From positions 75,516,001 to 75,580,000 of the forward strand of contig NC_088679.1 of assembly GCF_950023065.1 (NCBI RefSeq): a stretch of DNA of 64,000 nt. Reading direction: 5' to 3'. This document shows positions 47,606 to 58,177 of the stretch, piece after piece. The first letter of the stretch is position 1, and the number at the start of each line of letters is the position of its first letter. The notes under the pieces were generated by a model. That model saw nothing but the letters and a program-made list of their open reading frames with translations, was not told the DNA's origin and searched no databases. Both the position numbers and the translations under genes were made by a program. The stretch comes from Planococcus citri. Lineage: Eukaryota > Arthropoda > Insecta > Hemiptera > Pseudococcidae.

Positions 47606-48691
47606 ATTGAACTTTGAATCTATTAAACGAAAATTCAGATAAAAATTTCAAAAATCAGTCAATTTTACATTTCAGCATTTCCCAAATCAATTAAAATTCA
47701 ACTCGTAGCCATTTTTCGCATTTGTTCCGAAACTTCTAATTGAACCCAGCAACAACCTCGTAGAAACTACGAATATTTCGAAGAAAAATACTAAGCAAAG
47801 GCGAACTCAGAAGGAGTGAGCCACTATAACGAAGAGGGTAGACAGCTTGAGCGAAGCGAGGAAGACTTTCTTAAATTATTACTTCAATTATCAATCATTT
47901 GTTGGTGTATATATTTGCGCTCTCAGATCTAATATTATTTCATTTCTTGTGCATTATGTAATGCGTAATATCGTCCTCCTCCTGCAAGAGTGAAAAGTCA
48001 TGATGATGACATATCGGTGACAAATCAAATGCCGGATCTTGCAAAAATGTCAAACCCTCTACAAAGAAAAAACTGATAATAATAATTCGAGCAACAAAAC
48101 ACCACTGTGTTATCGTAATTTCTTTAGGGAACAGAGAGAGAGATGTAAGTGGTTAAAAGTTGGTGCCAGAAGAGCACCTTTTCGAAAGGTGGGATTACTA
48201 TATGTACATTACGACAATCTACATAAATGTACTAAGAGCACAGACGGTCCATCAAATATGTAATTCCACTTCAGTGGACAAATTTAGATACATCATGTAA
48301 ATTTTTGATGTCTCTCTGACTGATGGTCATTGATTTTTTTTTTTTTTTTGTTAATTTATATTGTGTGCTTCATCAAGTTGATGCGTTACCTGCGAGTATA
48401 AAACGTTTCAAGTAAGTAAATTGCTGATTTTTAACCAATTATTGTCATGTAAGTATACCATTGAAACATCGATTCATCACCTGCGAGCTCAAGATTTTAT
48501 ATTGCTGTATATATTTATGTCAATATTAGAATTCTTGCCATTGATTTTGAAGAAAAAAAGAGTTGAGAATAAAATTTATAACAATGAAACAAAGGGATTA
48601 CCAGTAATAATAAGGCTCCTCATCCTTGAAAAATAATTGGTAGGTAGGGTAAGTAATTTTTTTTTAAAATATATATTTCATTAGACATCTA

Positions 48692-48717
48692 CAGGGTGTT
48701 CCAGAATAACCTTTCAC
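48692..48717. repeat. Left terminal inverted repeat of the DD41D transposon
   Basis: 26 bp, identical to the reverse complement of 50016-50041; one inner base insertion later the similarity continues for a few bases (TTTTG). Confidence 0.95.
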
Positions 48718-48829
48718 TTTTGTTTTATTAGTAGCTCTGAGAGAAAAATGGTTACGGAAATTTTTTTATAACCAAAATGAAGTAGAAATGTGCCGTTTTT
48801 AGACCATATATTTGAGTTTTCATTATAAA

Positions 48830-49909
48830 TTAAGTTTTAAAAATTATTCCACCAAGATGTTTTCCATCATTTTTGACACAATCGACCAAACGTTTTTTAA
48901 AATTATTGAACACTTTGTTGAGCATTTCTCTTCTAATCAGTCTTGATTCACGAATAATATTATCTAGGAGCTGTTTCAGAGTCCTAGGATCATCTTGATA
49001 TACTTTTGACTTGAGGTAACCCCATAAAAAAAAATCACATGCTGAAAAATCAGGGGATCGAGGTGGCCATGAAATTTCTGTGTTCAGCGAAATTATTCGA
49101 TGACCAAAATGCTCACGCAATAAAGAAATCGTGTCCGTTGCGGAATGACAGGTAGCGCCATCCTGTTGGAACCAAGTAACTCTATACTTGTGTCTGCGTT
49201 TCAATTCAGGAATGAGAAACTCGTTTAACATTTTGCGATACCTCTCACCGTTCACCGTTTCATCAAACACATACGGTCCCACTATACCGAATTTAGCCAC
49301 GCCCATCCAAACAGTCAACTTAGCGGAGTGTAGAGGTTTCTCGTGTATTATCATCGGATTCTCTGTCGACCAGTAGCGCATATTTTGTTTATTCACATCA
49401 CCGTTTAGATAAAAATGAGCTTCATCAGTAAAGAGTAACGAGTTCAATGGAATCTCACCAGTATCAATTCTTGTAAGCATATCCTCGGCAAATGATTTTC
49501 TTCTCACAAAATCAGTTTTTTGTAACTTTTGAATGATTAAAATCTTATATGGATGGAAACTGAGGTCTTCAGATAAAATTCGTTGCAGAGAAGTTGGTTT
49601 GATTTTTAAATTTAACGCTCGTTTACGTATTGAAGTGGTAGGGGTAGTCTGTACTGAATGCCTTACTCGGTCTGTTGTTTCTGGCGTTCTTACTGATCTT
49701 TTCCGACCTGTAGGCTTATTTTTACAAGCATGAGCGGTTTTCTCGAAGTTTTTTACCCATAATTTCACTGTTGGCCTCGATGGCACTTCACTTTTACCGG
49801 TAAGTTTAAAATGTTTGCGGAAGGCACGAATTGCACTAATGTAAGAGTCATTATTTTTGAAAAAGGCCTTTACAATAAAAGCGCGCTGCACAGCCGTCCA
49901 CTTCTCCAT
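48830..49909 (-). CDS. DD41D mariner-like transposase, full length
   Basis: Cuts and pastes its own element by binding the terminal repeats and joining them to TA targets. The 359-residue frame is intact. Residues 1-60 form a first helix-turn-helix (start WTAVQRAFIVKAFFK), GRKR at 68-71 is a hook-like basic linker, and about 80-115 forms a second helix-turn-helix. Catalytic residues are Asp162 (FTDEAHF), Asp250 (FQQDGATCH) and Asp292 (SPDFSACDFFLWG). There are 41 residues between the second and third, hence DD41D. The QDGAxxH and PPRSPDxxxxDFFLWG motifs are typical of transposases often annotated as 'transposable element Tc3/mariner-like' in insects. It spans most of the element, with 132 bp before the start and 138 bp after the stop including the terminal repeats. 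A function at the host level is not implied. Confidence 0.93.
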   Translation of the reverse strand: MEKWTAVQRAFIVKAFFKNNDSYISAIRAFRKHFKLTGKSEVPSRPTVKLWVKNFEKTAHACKNKPTGRKRSVRTPETTDRVRHSVQTTPTTSIRKRALNLKIKPTSLQRILSEDLSFHPYKILIIQKLQKTDFVRRKSFAEDMLTRIDTGEIPLNSLLFTDEAHFYLNGDVNKQNMRYWSTENPMIIHEKPLHSAKLTVWMGVAKFGIVGPYVFDETVNGERYRKMLNEFLIPELKRRHKYRVTWFQQDGATCHSATDTISLLREHFGHRIISLNTEISWPPRSPDFSACDFFLWGYLKSKVYQDDPRTLKQLLDNIIRESRLIRREMLNKVFNNFKKRLVDCVKNDGKHLGGIIFKT

Positions 49910-50015
49910 GGTAAAAAATTAATACTGAAACATAATTCGGCATGTGTTGGCTACCTGGAACCGCTTTTACCATTCCCCTAACACCATTTGAACGCAGATC
50001 AGTGCTCACCAAAAT

Positions 50016-50041
50016 GTGAAAGGTTATTCTGGAACACCCTG
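50016..50041. repeat. Right terminal inverted repeat of the DD41D transposon
   Basis: Perfect 26-bp complement of the left end, followed directly by the TA target at 50042-50043. Confidence 0.95.
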
Positions 50042-50043
50042 TA

Positions 50044-51700
50044 TTTGCATTGCGCGAAGAAGCGAATGAATTGAATAAAATTACTTCACTTAATTTTCTT
50101 TTTTACATTTTTTGCATCATTATGGCAGATCATATTTAAAATTAATTATCCGTTTCAGAATCATCTATAAATGATTATTACTCAGAATAAATTTTAATGG
50201 AACCTGTTGAGCTTTACTCCTATTAAAAATACCAGCTTCATTTAGTTCTAACAAATTGAAAAACAGGTTTTTACCACATTCATTTAATAAGGAGTTGGGG
50301 GGGGGGGAAATTCAACTAACATCGAATTCATTCCAAACACGAATTCACCAGAACATACAATGCACTCAAAAAATTTGTATACGAATTACATTTTTGGAGA
50401 GATGCCTCAGTTCATTCGGTTAATAGGTTTAACAATCGTATTCCCCAATCCCTATGCATAATGTAATAATATGAGGAATTTGACGATGGAAAAATAGCCC
50501 GAGGCCAAGGTATCACCGCCAAGATGTTGGCCATTCAATTTACACCAATGATGCGATGTTGAGTATGAATATAAGTTGTCCTTCAGAAGCTTCCCCACGG
50601 TGAGCTGTCAAAGTGAGTTTACCGTTTTGGGTTATTGTTTTCAGAGAGCTCCGGCCCTCGGTTAACATACATATTTCATAATCATTACAGTTGAGTGATT
50701 AGTGATCCAAGTGTCAACTTTTGGAATTCGTCTACCTAATATTTTTGCCAATTCAACTATTTTTGCACAAACTGTGTTACTTTGATTCATTTTAAAGAGT
50801 GTTTCTTGTTAAATTGTGAGAGCGATTATTTCGCCCTAGCCGGGGTAAGTGGGAACATAGGTTTTACACAGCGTATCAAGCCATAAAAACAGCTCTTCAT
50901 TACTTTATCACCATTTTCAGAATTAGCTACTTGTATACAAGATCATCCCTCAGAATAAATTTAAATGAAACCTACTGAGCAATACTCTTATTCAAAATAC
51001 TTGCTCCATTTGATGCTGAAAAATCGAAAAAAAAAAAGGTAGGTATTTCCCACATTCATTCATTACAGCGCTGTAGGAAAAATTTAAGTAACTTCGAATC
51101 CATCACAGATACGAATTCACCAGAACATAAAAGTAAAACACTCAAAAAAGTTTGTACAAGTTTTTGGAGACTCCAAGACCAGCCACTGCACAATTTAGAC
51201 CTTCTTCATTAATGGCTTTGCAATCTTTGGGGATGTCATGAGTGAACCCAAATAGAAGATATGGTGAGTTCATCATGAGAGATCACTCCGAAGTTACCAA
51301 ACAGATTTTTTTTCAAATGAGAATATGATGGATAAAAATTTCAGTGTTGAAACTATACAAGATGCAGCATGTCCTTTGGTCCAATTGGTCCCCCCAATTG
51401 GATCCTCATTTTCGTTTTTCTGATTATATTACTTTATTTTTCGATTTTGCAAATTTCATCTATGGTACCTTCCCAACAATTGAAATAATTTATTTTTCTA
51501 GTTCATTATTCTTCGTAGGTTTCCCCCACTGGGGTTTTTTTCCTTACTGATTTGCAATCTACCATTGAGTTCTCATTTTATACCGTTTTTCATTGCTGAA
51601 TAATTCGTATGTTGGTTGTATTTACTTGATGAACCATTAGGTACTATAGTTTATACTGCTGTAATAATATAAGTATTCATGCAATAAATTTCCCTACCCT
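50044..51700. other. Intergenic; no gene recognised
   Basis: AT-rich, with a G run near 50297. Two stretches at about 50150-50350 and 50930-51150 are diverged copies of one another (aactgaa-type text, 'ttcattCATTCA', 'cgaattcaccagaacata'), suggesting a local duplication. No exon could be supported. Confidence 0.4.
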
Positions 51701-51748
51701 TATGGAATTGGATGGCTCTTAAAATAAAATACATAATAAAAATAATAG

Positions 51749-52292
51749 TGAGCAAATTGTTCGGCTTGAATGGTTTGAGTGTCTTTACTGCGAAGCCAAT
51801 CCGCAAATTTCAATGCCTGATCAAATGGACACACATCAAGTGGTTCCACAGATATTGATTTGTGAGCTGATAGTTCACATTTCCGCAAAATTTTCCTATA
51901 ATATGGTAAGTAGGTACTTCGACTTTGAGCAACCAATTCTTCTGGGACCAAAAAAAAAAACAGGTACAGGCGTTTGAGAAAATCGAAAAAAAATTCTTGG
52001 TGGCTAAAAAAATAAATACTCGAGGTGTCCATTGCAAATTGGTATCAATAAGTATAAACTCGTTAAACAGATCGACTGAGGTAAGCAAGTATTTTTACAG
52101 ACTTTTCGTTTTCTTTTTCACGCATACTCGTAAAATGTTTAGCATCGTAGCTGGTATTTGGAAAAATTCACGCATTACGCCGCATCATAATTATTTCTTT
52201 AGCAGTCAAAATTAAATTATTTTATATGTTTTCAGCAGAAATCGAAGATCACGATCGCCATGCGTCGGGTTAAAAATAACTTCATGGGTTGA
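51749..52292 (+). CDS. Candidate exons of an unrecognised multi-exon gene
   Basis: Exon 1 (about 51749-51905; left limit uncertain, the frame is closed by a stop near 51717) contains EWFECLYCEANPQISMPDQ with a C-x2-C pair and ends SYNM before a strong donor ATG|GTAAGT. Exon 2 (51964-52080, 117 nt) follows an acceptor AAACAG, runs VQAFEKIEKKFLVAKKI to NSLNRSTE and ends at GAG|GTAAGC. Both are phase 0, so they join in frame across a 58-nt intron. For the last exon two phase-0 options exist: 52236-52292 (QKSKITIAMRRVKNN, stop TGA at 52290) or 52143-52190 (HRSWYLEKF, stop TAA). Exon 53156-53299 is also phase-compatible. Opposite-strand frames over this stretch are shadows. No family recognised. 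Confidence 0.5.
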
Positions 52293-53155
52293 CACGAAGG
52301 TATAATGAATTCTGAAATCTTAGGTAATTTACATGGTATCATTTTGTTTGTTATAATTTGTACATTATTATGCTTGGAATTGTGTGATTTGAATCAATTT
52401 TAAAACGATTCTTGGCATTCAAAGATTCGAACCCTTCAAATTTCAAATTCAAACGAGTGATTCGTGATCAAAAAAAAAAAAAAATGGTAGTGAACTTTAT
52501 AGTGAACGAATCAAGGATACACCAACGTCAAAAAAGTGGCCTGGCAACCCATTCAACCTTTTCGAGGTCGTCATATTATGATGAAAGGCTCAGGTATAGG
52601 CACCTCAAGTTACCGTCTCGTACTTTCTCGATACCTTACGCTTACTACAAAGCTGCATGAACTCAACTTGTCTGAACCTACCCTGATACACTCCACAATA
52701 ATGACATTAGGGTCAAGCGGGCATCCAAAAAACTTAGCACAAAAAACTGCTGGAACTGAGAAAAAGATCGTTTTATTAACGACTCGAAAACGCCGAATAA
52801 AACAGAGACCAAACTGCATAACGAAGACGATGACGGGTAGGTAGGTAATATCATTCGGACGAAATTTATAGTCCGTAATATTATGAAGTTGTACGACATG
52901 TCGAGAGTATAAAGGTAGGTAATAAAAAGCGAGTTTTATTAGATTCCTCGGTTTGCACAAAGAAGAATAGAAAACGATGGAACAAACCGCCATGTTGGAG
53001 ACAAACAAAGCATTTTATCTGCCATGCTGCTCGAGGTTTAGATCCAGCTACGACGTGAAGAAATGAGAAACTACCACTAATAATAATAGTTTCATTTCAA
53101 TTACTATTAGCTCATCATTTTTTTCAGATTTAATATATTAATAAAAAAATTTTAG

Positions 53156-53299
53156 GTAAAAGATAATATCTATAAGGAACAGGTGCTTGAATTTTTCGAA
53201 ACATGTACCTGTGTAATGATGTTTGTCGGTGAAATGGGTCGAAATGTAGTTCGATGGGACACGAAAAATGAAATGAAACACCAAACTCAGAGACATTAA
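53156..53299 (+). CDS. Candidate terminal exon of an unrecognised gene
   Basis: After an acceptor ATTTTAG the plus strand is open in phase 0 for 47 codons: KDNIYKEQVLEFFETCTC, then VGEMGRNVVRWDTKNEMK, ending with TAA at 53297-53299. It could be the last exon of the 51.75-52.08 kb gene (phases agree) or of another gene. A GTAAGT follows at 53313 after the stop. The 80-codon minus-strand frame covering the same bases is less convincing because no matching splice sites were seen on that strand. Confidence 0.42.
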   Translation, partial: VKDNIYKEQVLEFFETCTCVMMFVGEMGRNVVRWDTKNEMKHQTQRH

Positions 53300-54000
53300 T
53301 ATAATTATTTCGGTAAGTGATTTTGCAACCATATCTCGACAAAAAAATTCTCTCAACATACCAGCCTCTCATTTTGGTACTTTTAAACCTATGCGTATTC
53401 CATCCACCAGAAGCGGAAAACTTACGAGTGAACCTCGTTAAGAAAAATTATTTTCAAATTACCACCACATTAGCGGTATTTATTGTGGAAACACGAGTAA
53501 CTTGACAACCGCGATGACGGACGCTAACTCGACATAAAGAGAATAATGCGTTTAAAGAGTGAACATTGATGGGAGTTTGATTGCCTTAGCAAGTTTCAAG
53601 CAAGAAATTCTGCCAGAAACTTACATACAACCGCGAATATTTTGGTCGTACGTACGTTTAGCATCGACGACTAGATAAATGAAAACAACGAAAAGCGAAC
53701 AGTTCGTGTAGAATTTATCGATTTACAGTCAAACGTGGGTAAAATAAATGAATGACCGGCTTGCTAATTTATTACGCCATTTTACCCATCTGATGGTTTC
53801 CTGATTCGTCTAATTGACAACACTGACACATTAACAACGTAAATAACGATACGTGGATGTGGTAAGAATCATTCGTACAGGCTCATTAGAGGAATCAAAA
53901 TACTACAGAAGCAGCTCTTTAGTAGTCCAGATCTGGATTCTGCGTGAATTTTTGAAGGATTTAAAACATATCTGTATACGTTGAGCTGGCCCCGGGCAGT
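53300..54000. other. No feature recognised
   Basis: CG-containing intergenic sequence without transposon ends or supported exons. Confidence 0.3.
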
Positions 54001-54105
54001 ATGAGAAATATTTTTAGACAGTATTACATAAAAAGGATTAAAGGACGTGTCATCTTGACCATTCCTGGTCTACAGCCCGACGAAGTAAATCTTGAATCAT
54101 TTTGA
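54001..54105 (+). CDS. Small ORF or terminal exon, 34 codons
   Basis: The frame from ATG 54001 reads MRNIFRQYYIKRIKGRVILT, then IPGLQPDEVNLESF and a TGA at 54103-54105. Other frames over the stretch are closed. A TTTTTAG acceptor inside (before ACAGTATTAC) would also make it a terminal exon in phase 2. It lies between the exon sets at 53.2 and 54.5 kb. Function unknown. Confidence 0.3.
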   Translation: MRNIFRQYYIKRIKGRVILTIPGLQPDEVNLESF

Positions 54106-54179
54106 AATTTTACTGTAAGTTTGAATTGTAAATTACCTTTTTTCTTCTATTAGATTAAAAATTTACGTTTATGGTCCTA

Positions 54180-54422
54180 CACAGAGAAAAATGTATTGCA
54201 CTTTTTACTATAAATCATGAGATTTTGGATGGAGTCTGAAAATTTGACAATTTTTACTATAAATTATAGTAATTTTTGCAATGATTTTTGAGAGAAATTA
54301 CTATATTTTATAAAAAAAAATCAAAAATTACTGTAATTTATAGTAAAAATTGTCAAATTTTCAGACTCCATCCAAAATCTCATGATTTATAGTATAAATT
54401 CCAACATAAATTTTTCTCAGTG
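54180..54422. mobile_element. 243-bp palindromic MITE with TA target
   Basis: The left half (CACAGAGAAAAATGTATTGC, then tttttactataaatcatgag and ttttggatggagtctgaaaattt) is mirrored by the right half, ending CATAAATTTTTCTCAGTG. TA flanks both ends (54178-54179 and 54423-54424). Arms of about 110 bp leave a short centre. The TA target and CAC(A/T)GAGAAAAA ends suggest a Tc1/mariner-derived miniature element. Its ends differ from those of the DD41D element at 48.7 kb, so that transposase is an unlikely partner. Confidence 0.85.
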
Positions 54423-54522
54423 TACTTAATTTTAATCTCGATAAGTAACGACTGTATTATACATATCCTTTCAATATCTCGCCGAATGAGTTGCACTCGA
54501 ACGGGTAACAGAACAAAGGAAA

Positions 54523-55001
54523 ATGGTTCCCACTAACCCATGGAATGTTCCAATCTACACAATGAAGTTGTTTCATTTCGGTAAGACGTCATTTTTTTTC
54601 AAGTAATTGAATTTCAATGTCTAATCTTGTGTGACAAAAACCTTATCAACTATCGAGTATTATTAGATGATTCTCCATTGCGGCTCATTGGATCACGTTC
54701 AAATGAAATACATCAGTGGAACCGCGAAGATGCGATCAATTTAGTTGAATTCGCGAGGCAACCGTATTTTGGAAAAGGTTTGGTTTTTTAAATGTCGTCT
54801 TAATTTCATTTGAAACTCTTTCAGAAGTGTCTAGGTACGACCATAAGGTAAGAAAAACACAACAAGATAACCAAACAGGTTACAAAAACTTTCCCTTGTA
54901 ATATAAAAAATGATTACCAGTTATAATTTCTCCAACAGTTGAAGTATAGAATAATCCATCATGGCCCTGGTTACCTATACATTCCGAGCAGAAAGCACTG
55001 A
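54523..55001 (+). CDS. Four-exon gene for a small unrecognised protein (about 84 residues)
   Basis: Exons 54523-54580, 54667-54777, 54825-54847 and 54939-55001. Donors are G|GTAAGA, G|GTTTGG and AAG|GTAAGA; acceptors are TATTAG, CTCTTTCAG and TTTCTCCAACAG. Phases match throughout: exons 1-2 and 2-3 split a codon after one base, 3-4 joins between codons. The third exon is a 23-nt microexon and the second intron is only 47 nt. The frame reads MVPTNPWNVPIYTMKLFHF, then a central DSPLRLIGSRSNEIHQWNRE and NLVEFARQPYFGK, and ends YRIIHHGPGYLYIPSRKH with TGA at 54999-55001. The start ATG is provisional; exons upstream may exist. Charged and aromatic, no signal peptide, no family recognised. Confidence 0.6.
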
Positions 55002-55183
55002 ATTCCAAATATAGCGATCTTTGAGATGATAAGCATCGGTATAATGACCTACTTACATCTACTGGCAAAGAAGGAATAACGAAGAAAACGAAGACTAAGC
55101 TCGAGATGAATTCGAGATGAATTCGATGTGAAATCAATTGTTAAATCGCTGCCTTTCTTTATCGTTTTTTTTTATATTTCTTC

Positions 55184-55684
55184 CAGGCTTGTCAACCGAA
55201 AAAAAAAATTTGGTCAGGGTTACGGTTATTGGCAATCATTTTCTTCGGCCAATGGTTAAGGTTAAGGTTACAATTTTTGGTGGTAATTTTTCCAGTTGAG
55301 CTTAAAATTTCGGTTAATGTTTAAAATTACAGTTGAAAATTTCTAAAACTTTTCTGAGTTTGAAATTTTGAAGTTTAAAAATTGAAAAAGTGGTAACATT
55401 TGAATTCAAAATTTAATAATTTTTTCAAGAAACAATTCTTTATCACCTCTTATCATCAAGATATTATTTTAGATCGAGCCTTAATAGTTCAATGACTAAT
55501 GAGTATGATGCAACTATAGTTTCAAATGTTTTGAACTTTCTATTCACGTTTTTTTATTTCATCTTTTGATCATTTTTTTTATTAAAATTTAAAATCACTA
55601 CAAATCACATTGAAAAAAAACCACGGATATAAAGAAATGAAAAAACAGCACTTTTCAATTTTTTAAAAAATTTCTAACCGGTAT
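55184..55684. mobile_element. Truncated relative of the 25.7-kb hAT-like element
   Basis: Starts CAGGCTTGTCAACCG and carries the same GGTTACGG/GGTTAAGG-rich stretch, then a shared interior (ttttccagttgagcttaaaatttcggttaatg, tttgatcattttttt-attaaaattt, aaatcacattgaaaaaaa). It contains an extra internal segment of about 170 bp and stops at a residual AACCGG near 55680; the right inverted end is gone. Confidence 0.8.
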
Positions 55685-55689
55685 CTGCG

Positions 55690-56260
55690 ACAGATAAATG
55701 TACGAAAATGATCATTTTATTTTTTAACTACGAAATCTACTCATTTAAGAAGTATCTTAAGATTGTAATATTAATGAATATAGTATCAAAAAAACAAAAA
55801 AAACTACGAAATGTTTTTTGAATTTTTTTCATGACATCATTACCATTATACGAGTAAAAATTGAATGACTACAGATATCGTAAGTATATGTATAAACCAA
55901 ATTTTTTCTCGACATTTTGGTTTTTTTCCCTCTTATTTTCTCGTTCATGGTTTCTCTACTATAATTCATATTATGTTTGCGCTAATTGTTATTTTGATTT
56001 TTTTTACGAAACAACAGCAAATAGCTCAAAAAAGTTATCGAGGCTTGATTTTTCATTAGTGTTGATTTTTTTATTTTATTTCAATAATATTGAGTTTTTT
56101 GAACATTGTTTCGATTCATTACCATAGTTATATTGAATCCAAAAAATTCAGGATTCGTAGGGTCTCAGGTAGTCTTGTACCACATTTTCACTACCTCGGA
56201 TCATGGACAAATCTTTGTGTGACTGCGGCAAAGCGATTTATCATATGTACTACTATCATT
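55690..56260. other. No feature recognised
   Basis: AT-rich, Phe/Tyr/Ile-rich translations in several overlapping frames with no splice or motif support. Confidence 0.3.
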
Positions 56261-56266
56261 TTCAAG

Positions 56267-56417
56267 AATCAGAATCCGTCAATATCTCATTTTTCAAACT
56301 GCGATCGTTATCCAACATTGGGGAAAATTTCGCAGAAAAATTATGAAAGCTCATCAAGTACGTATCCAAGTTCAGATCAAAAACACGCCCAACAAGTTCA
56401 ACTGATAAGAAAAATCA
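56267..56417 (+). CDS. Candidate internal exon of an unrecognised gene
   Basis: Acceptor CATTTTCAAG opens a phase-0 frame NQNPSISHFSNCDRYPTLGK, then SSDQKHAQQVQLIRKI, ending at a strong donor A|GTAAGTAT in phase 1. Ser/Gln-rich, no motif. A phase-1 partner downstream could be the exon at 57641, but that junction leads into a frame with a stop after about 40 codons. An alternative reading frame from an ATG at 56203 is also open, so the frame choice is not secure. Confidence 0.3.
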
Positions 56418-57196
56418 GTAAGTATAGCCTACCGTTGCATTTCAAAATATTATTTCAGTTAAGGAACATATTTCTCGATATTTTGACATAATTTAACGCT
56501 CAATACTGAGAAGAAAAAAATTTTCTAAACACGAATTCGCCCTCTGACAGGAGATTTGAAAATTCTCAACCTCTTCCTTGGACCCTAACACGGTGTTGGA
56601 TTTTGTAGGCCTCGGTCTAGGTCTAGGTCGACGCTAATTTTCAAATACTATCTTTCTTTGAGGACCCATAACGATCCTCCTGGGGTACTTGCGAAGCTAA
56701 CATTTTTTCTCGGCGATTTACAACGCAAATTGAGGGTCGGTTTGGTCGAATTTCTTCAAGATTTCTTCCAGATACATGTACCTACTTAATTTATTGTAAA
56801 CGCTAGTGAGCAATGAAACCTAACATATCATGCGCGTTAAAAATGAATTAGATCGATCTCGAAGTCCCTGTTGGTAAGGTTAGGCAATGGTATTTCGTTT
56901 TTTATAAAAATCACACTCAGACTGACCCATTCAGTTCAAATTTTCCTGTAAAATGCACCAATAAAAAATGACCTGAGGATGTAAGCAGAATTGAAAGGAT
57001 TTAGGCTTACTTAACGAGGAAAAAATGTACAGATGAATTATGGTGCTGAAATTTCTCATCAAACGAGTCTAAAATCTATTCAATTATCTCCCAAGTAGGT
57101 ACTTCAGTGACACAAAAGTATTGAGCGTTTCCTCAAATTTCAACAGAGGATTACGTATGATCGAGGATCTGTCATTAAACTTATCCTTTGAAATAG

Positions 57197-57439
57197 ATGG
57201 GTCAAAGACCTGAAATGCTGACAATATCATTACTCTTTATAATCCTGTCCCAAATAGGTATGTACATATTTCAGATATCTAAAACTGAAGAATTACGGAT
57301 TCCTCAAGTATATCAAAGAGTGGTTAGCACACAATCAACTCAAGTCGAGTCTCCACAGATGCATTTATCTGTCTTTATCGCTGGAAAAGAACGAAGCAGT
57401 CACACATTGTCAATAATTCAAACACTCGCGAAAGCATGA
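57197..57439 (+). CDS. ORF with hydrophobic N-terminus, possibly a first exon
   Basis: An 80-codon frame starts MGQRPEMLTISLLFIILSQI, a plausible signal sequence, and continues polar (KTEELRIPQVYQRVVSTQ) to a TGA at about 57439. A GTATGT donor directly after the hydrophobic segment and a GTATAT donor after PQ are possible exits. The second is phase 0, as is the frame of the next exon at 57641. It may be the first exon of the gene continued at 57641-58177. No family recognised. Confidence 0.35.
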   Translation: MGQRPEMLTISLLFIILSQIGMYIFQISKTEELRIPQVYQRVVSTQSTQVESPQMHLSVFIAGKERSSHTLSIIQTLAKA

Positions 57440-57640
57440 ATAAAAACCATGGGTAGTACAGTTATACTATTTTTTGATGAGTACCTAACTCATCGAATAA
57501 TTTTTGTTTGAGAAGGGGGTGGTGAGGTGGTGTGGCTTCCATTGCACCCTCTCCCCCCAATGAAAAAATATAAAATTCACGAAGCAAAAACTGGTAATTG
57601 CACGTAATATTTGAAGCATTTTCTTCGTCTCTTCTATCAG

Positions 57641-58177
57641 GTCAGTGCAAAGAATTCAATATTCCAACAAATAAAGTCAAAAGAAAACACATTATACTCA
57701 AAAAAGATTTTCTGATGAAACTGGAATTGAAACAGATACAACTTTTAACAAGTCACAAGTTTTGAAAGTCAACGTTTTCTTTACTTCGATTAATAATCGG
57801 TTGTTCTCTTCGAATGAGAGATTCGATGAAGATAATTTGGAAATACTGAACGTATGCAATTCAATTGACGAAGCTGCATACGTTGTAATTCGTAAGTAGC
57901 ATAATATTAGTGGCTTACGTTAGTTTTACCTTTCTCCTCATCTCAAAATTTACATTCATTGTATTTAATACTGAAAGAAGTCGGTGTTTTTACACATGAA
58001 AATTTGCCAAGAAATAAAGATAATGAACTGAAAGTTGCGGAAATATCCCGATTACTCGTATGTGATTTTTATAACTTGAACCCGGAAATAATTGCTAAAG
58101 GAACGAGTGATTTTGAGAACAGTATCGCATCAGCTGTAATTGATATTGATACCTACGACTACCTATATCTGATCTGA
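57641..58177 (+). CDS. Two candidate exons of an unrecognised gene, with an A-run frame disruption
   Basis: Exon 57641-57891 follows a strong acceptor (TTCTTCGTCTCTTCTATCAG) and ends at C|GTAAGT. Its first third is open as VSAKNSIFQQIKSKENTLYSKK. After a six-A run near 57705 the coding-like frame shifts by one base to RFSDETGIETDTTFNKSQ and continues to DEAAYVVI. Exon 57978-58177 (acceptor CTGAAAG) continues in phase as VGVFTHENLPRNKDNEL to YDYLYLI and TGA at 58175. Either the A run carries an indel (sequence error or mutation), or a weak internal acceptor (GTCAAAAG) starts the exon in the second frame. Acidic, no family recognised. Confidence 0.45.

Larger units (their letters stand above)
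48692..50041 (-). mobile_element. Complete Tc1/mariner-superfamily transposon, DD41D type
   Basis: A 1350-bp element with terminal inverted repeats starting CAGGGTGTTCCAGAATAACC that are perfect for 26 bp. It is flanked by TA on both sides (48690-48691 and 50042-50043), the canonical target of IS630-Tc1-mariner elements. It contains one uninterrupted 359-codon transposase. Perfect repeats, an intact frame and an intact TA target indicate a recent insertion. Confidence 0.95.

Noticed and set aside
47175..48263. Paired mini-genes sharing ERCKWxKVGAxRAPFR
   Set aside because: The shared text is a DNA duplication with a splice donor inside it and non-coding text (aattccactt-agtggacaaatt) conserved equally well.
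51700..52088. Minus-strand frames of 92 and 110 codons with protein-like text
   Set aside because: They need incompatible splice phases, while the plus strand over the same bases gives two phase-matched exons with strong GTAAG donors.
52763..52838. Possible exon KDRFINDSKTPNKTETKLHN before GTAGGT
   Set aside because: All three frames look protein-like here and the donor is a GGTAGG repeat common throughout the window.
53130..53372. Minus-strand frames of 73 and 80 codons
   Set aside because: No paired splice signals on that strand; the plus-strand exon 53156-53299 explains the open sequence better.
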